Assembly: GCF_021155765.1 (NCBI RefSeq) | Contig: NC_060112.1 | Location: 6,014,001 to 6,078,000, forward strand | Length of the DNA: 64,000 nt | DNA from: Diprion similis | Taxonomy: Eukaryota; Arthropoda; Insecta; Hymenoptera; Diprionidae | Direction of reading: 5' to 3' | Shown: positions 62,238 through 64,000 of the stretch, piece after piece | Layout: each line of letters starts with the position of its first letter | Position numbering within the stretch: position 1 is the stretch's first letter | The notes under the pieces: model-generated | Databases searched by the model: none | What the model saw: the letters and a program-made list of their open reading frames with translations, nothing else | What the model was told of the DNA's origin: nothing | Program-made: the position numbers and the translations under genes

Positions 62238-64000
62238 TGATAAATCTACCTATCTATCTGCCTAACTATCCATCTACCTATCTATAAAAGGGAAAAGAAG
62301 AAAAAAAAATAGAATAAGAAAACAAGAAAGCCTAAAAAAAAGAAAGAAAAAGAAAAAGACAAAGGCAAATAAAGATACAGCGAGGAGTTCCAGCTTAGAA
62401 TAATTAATTTATGTATAGTGAACTGGTCCACCAGAGAGGCCAACTTTAAATCCACCGCACTCATTCAAGCATTTAATATCTGCTTCACTTCTTTATTCAT
62501 TATTGTATGCATATGCCTGCGTGTAATTAAAAAATGTCGCAATCACTGTCTCTTGCTTTCTCATTTCGAGTATGCCTTAACCCTACTATTCAATATTTTA
62601 TATGATATATTAGTTTTTACTATTTACAATATGCGTATGATCATTCTTACATAGTTTTGTTTCAACTATCTTTATTATACCTTTTCTTCGTGATTCACAA
62701 GCACGAAACATTGAAAACTTTGTTGGGAACGAAATTACGAATGTTTGAAAAGTGGTACAAAATGGAAAAAGAAATAAGCAATTATTACTATTATAAATAA
62801 AGAATTACAAGTATGTATATGTATATATACGGAAATTAATCGAATTTCATTTTTATAAGTTTCGCTTATTTGTGATTTATTTTTTAATTTCCCATTTTTT
62901 CGACCATACGAGATCCCAATAGTTGATTTATATTCGTATATGCATATCGACGTGAACGCGTTGATTAGAATATTCGCAAATTTAATAAAGAATTTTTTTT
63001 TTTTCAAATTGTTTAAAATTTCACATATATATATAATCAATAATACAATAATTAGATTGGAAGGCAATTTGAATATAATTATAAAAATGCCCCTATACAT
63101 CGCGTGTTTAGTTATTATACAAACTAATGGTGATTGTGTCTTGTAACAGATGTATCACTGCTTTTCGATCTATCCTAATATTCTGTTGTAGCGTGTACTT
63201 TTTTTTTTTTTTAATTCATTTTCTTCTTTTTTCGCACTCATTACCTAAATATAATGCATTTCAAGATTTTTTAGCTGGTATTAATAATAGTTTGTAACTA
63301 TCTCTTATACAGTATGTGTAGCGATACAGAAATAAAATATCATTATTATATATATGTTTTTTTCTTCTCTCGTTTCTTCTTCTATCTCTCGTCTAAGTGT
63401 TTCCTACCCAGTCTAATAATACCTTACATTTGCTCAGTGTAATAACCTCAGAAAAACGACTAACACTTTTTTATCTGTTCCTTTGTCCTTCTTGCGTAAT
63501 TATTTTTATTTTTTTTCTTTTCCAAATTTTCTCTTACGTGACCGATTTACCGGTTGTATCTCGATGGTGAGTGTTTTTTTTTTTTTTCCTTATTTTCTCT
63601 TTCCCTTAAATTCATTAGTTTAGTAAAATTTCCTACGGTTACTTGTTAGATTCTCTTTGGTTAAGAGAGCAATAACTTGGGTGCAGAAATAGATATTTTT
63701 TAAGTACGCCTTGCTGCCCGACTATCAGAGCAAATGTGTATGATTGAATGAAAATAGTGTGAATTAGTTTTAGTTTAGTTGTACTAGAATGCAACTTTGA
63801 TCTTCGTCTATCTCCCACCCACCCATTTTTTTCTTTTCGTTTTCAATCTACATTCATCTTGCCCACTGAACGGATTTTCGTGAAAATCTTAAGGAAAAAC
63901 GCGCGTGCTCGCGATTGTGGTACAACAATCATTCTCAGTATGCATTCGTTATATGTATAGTAACCGACTATAATGATTTATTTTGTGTGTGTGTGTATGT

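Larger units (their letters stand above)
60903..64000 (-). other. fs(1)h: fs(1)h upstream intron, possibly the short-isoform 3' region
   Basis: No coding exon was found in 3.1 kb. It has ATA arrays (61641-61680 and 62201-62237), TG/CA repeats near 61420-61460 and several minus-strand AATAAA matches (for example near 62.48 and 62.67 kb). In Drosophila a short fs(1)h isoform ends upstream of the long-isoform exons, so part of this intron could be its 3' untranslated region. That is inference. Confidence 0.4.

Overview
The window is nuclear DNA of a holometabolous insect. Genes are split by many introns with canonical GT-AG borders, the non-coding DNA is AT-rich and full of microsatellites and small inverted-repeat elements, and three genes belong to well-known animal families. 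CpG looks undepleted in the AT-rich DNA, which would suit a hymenopteran (sawfly or wasp), but that placement is an inference and was not computed. There is no sign of bacterial, organellar or viral sequence. || Layout. 1-4.6 kb: gene-poor. 4661-7885 (-): a Spaetzle-like cystine-knot Toll ligand in six exons (342 aa). 7.9-17.2 kb: about 9 kb with no supported gene. 17.2-32.9 kb (+): a long-intron gene for an unrecognised secreted protein (model of about 488 aa) with a furin-type site, a Lys-Gly/Ile-rich core and a His-rich tail; its last donor is uncertain. 32.9-36.8 kb: no supported gene. 36.8-42.4 kb (+): a three-exon gene for a 672-aa secreted, Pro/Tyr-rich then polyglutamine-rich protein. 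44014-46903 (-): methionine aminopeptidase 1 in six exons (377 aa), complete. 47-55.5 kb: repeats and likely downstream sequence of the next gene, with no supported coding region. 55491-60902 (-): the last eight coding exons of the long isoform of the BET bromodomain protein fs(1)h/BRD4; the bromodomains lie beyond the right edge. || How the genes relate. They are not an operon and share no pathway. The two (+) genes share an architecture seen in many insect cuticle and secreted matrix genes: a TATA promoter, a first coding exon holding only two codons, and a second exon beginning with the signal-peptide core. Spaetzle acts in extracellular Toll signalling, MetAP1 in co-translational N-terminal methionine removal, and fs(1)h in chromatin reading and P-TEFb recruitment. 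|| Mobile DNA. Several short non-autonomous elements with terminal inverted repeats were found by eye, all intronic or intergenic: 5973-6141 and 39702-39920 (TTAA ends), 26749-27377 (TA duplication), 20278-20472, 36280-36474 and 48479-48825. There is also a 191/198-bp tandem duplication at 47.9-48.3 kb and a GTA trinucleotide array of about 310 bp at 54.5-54.8 kb. I saw no CRISPR array, tRNA, rRNA or convincing microRNA hairpin. No strong candidate for a wholly new biological system emerged; the best leads are the unrecognised secreted protein of 17-33 kb, the near-palindromic element inside the Spaetzle gene, and a substitution next to a MetAP1 metal ligand.
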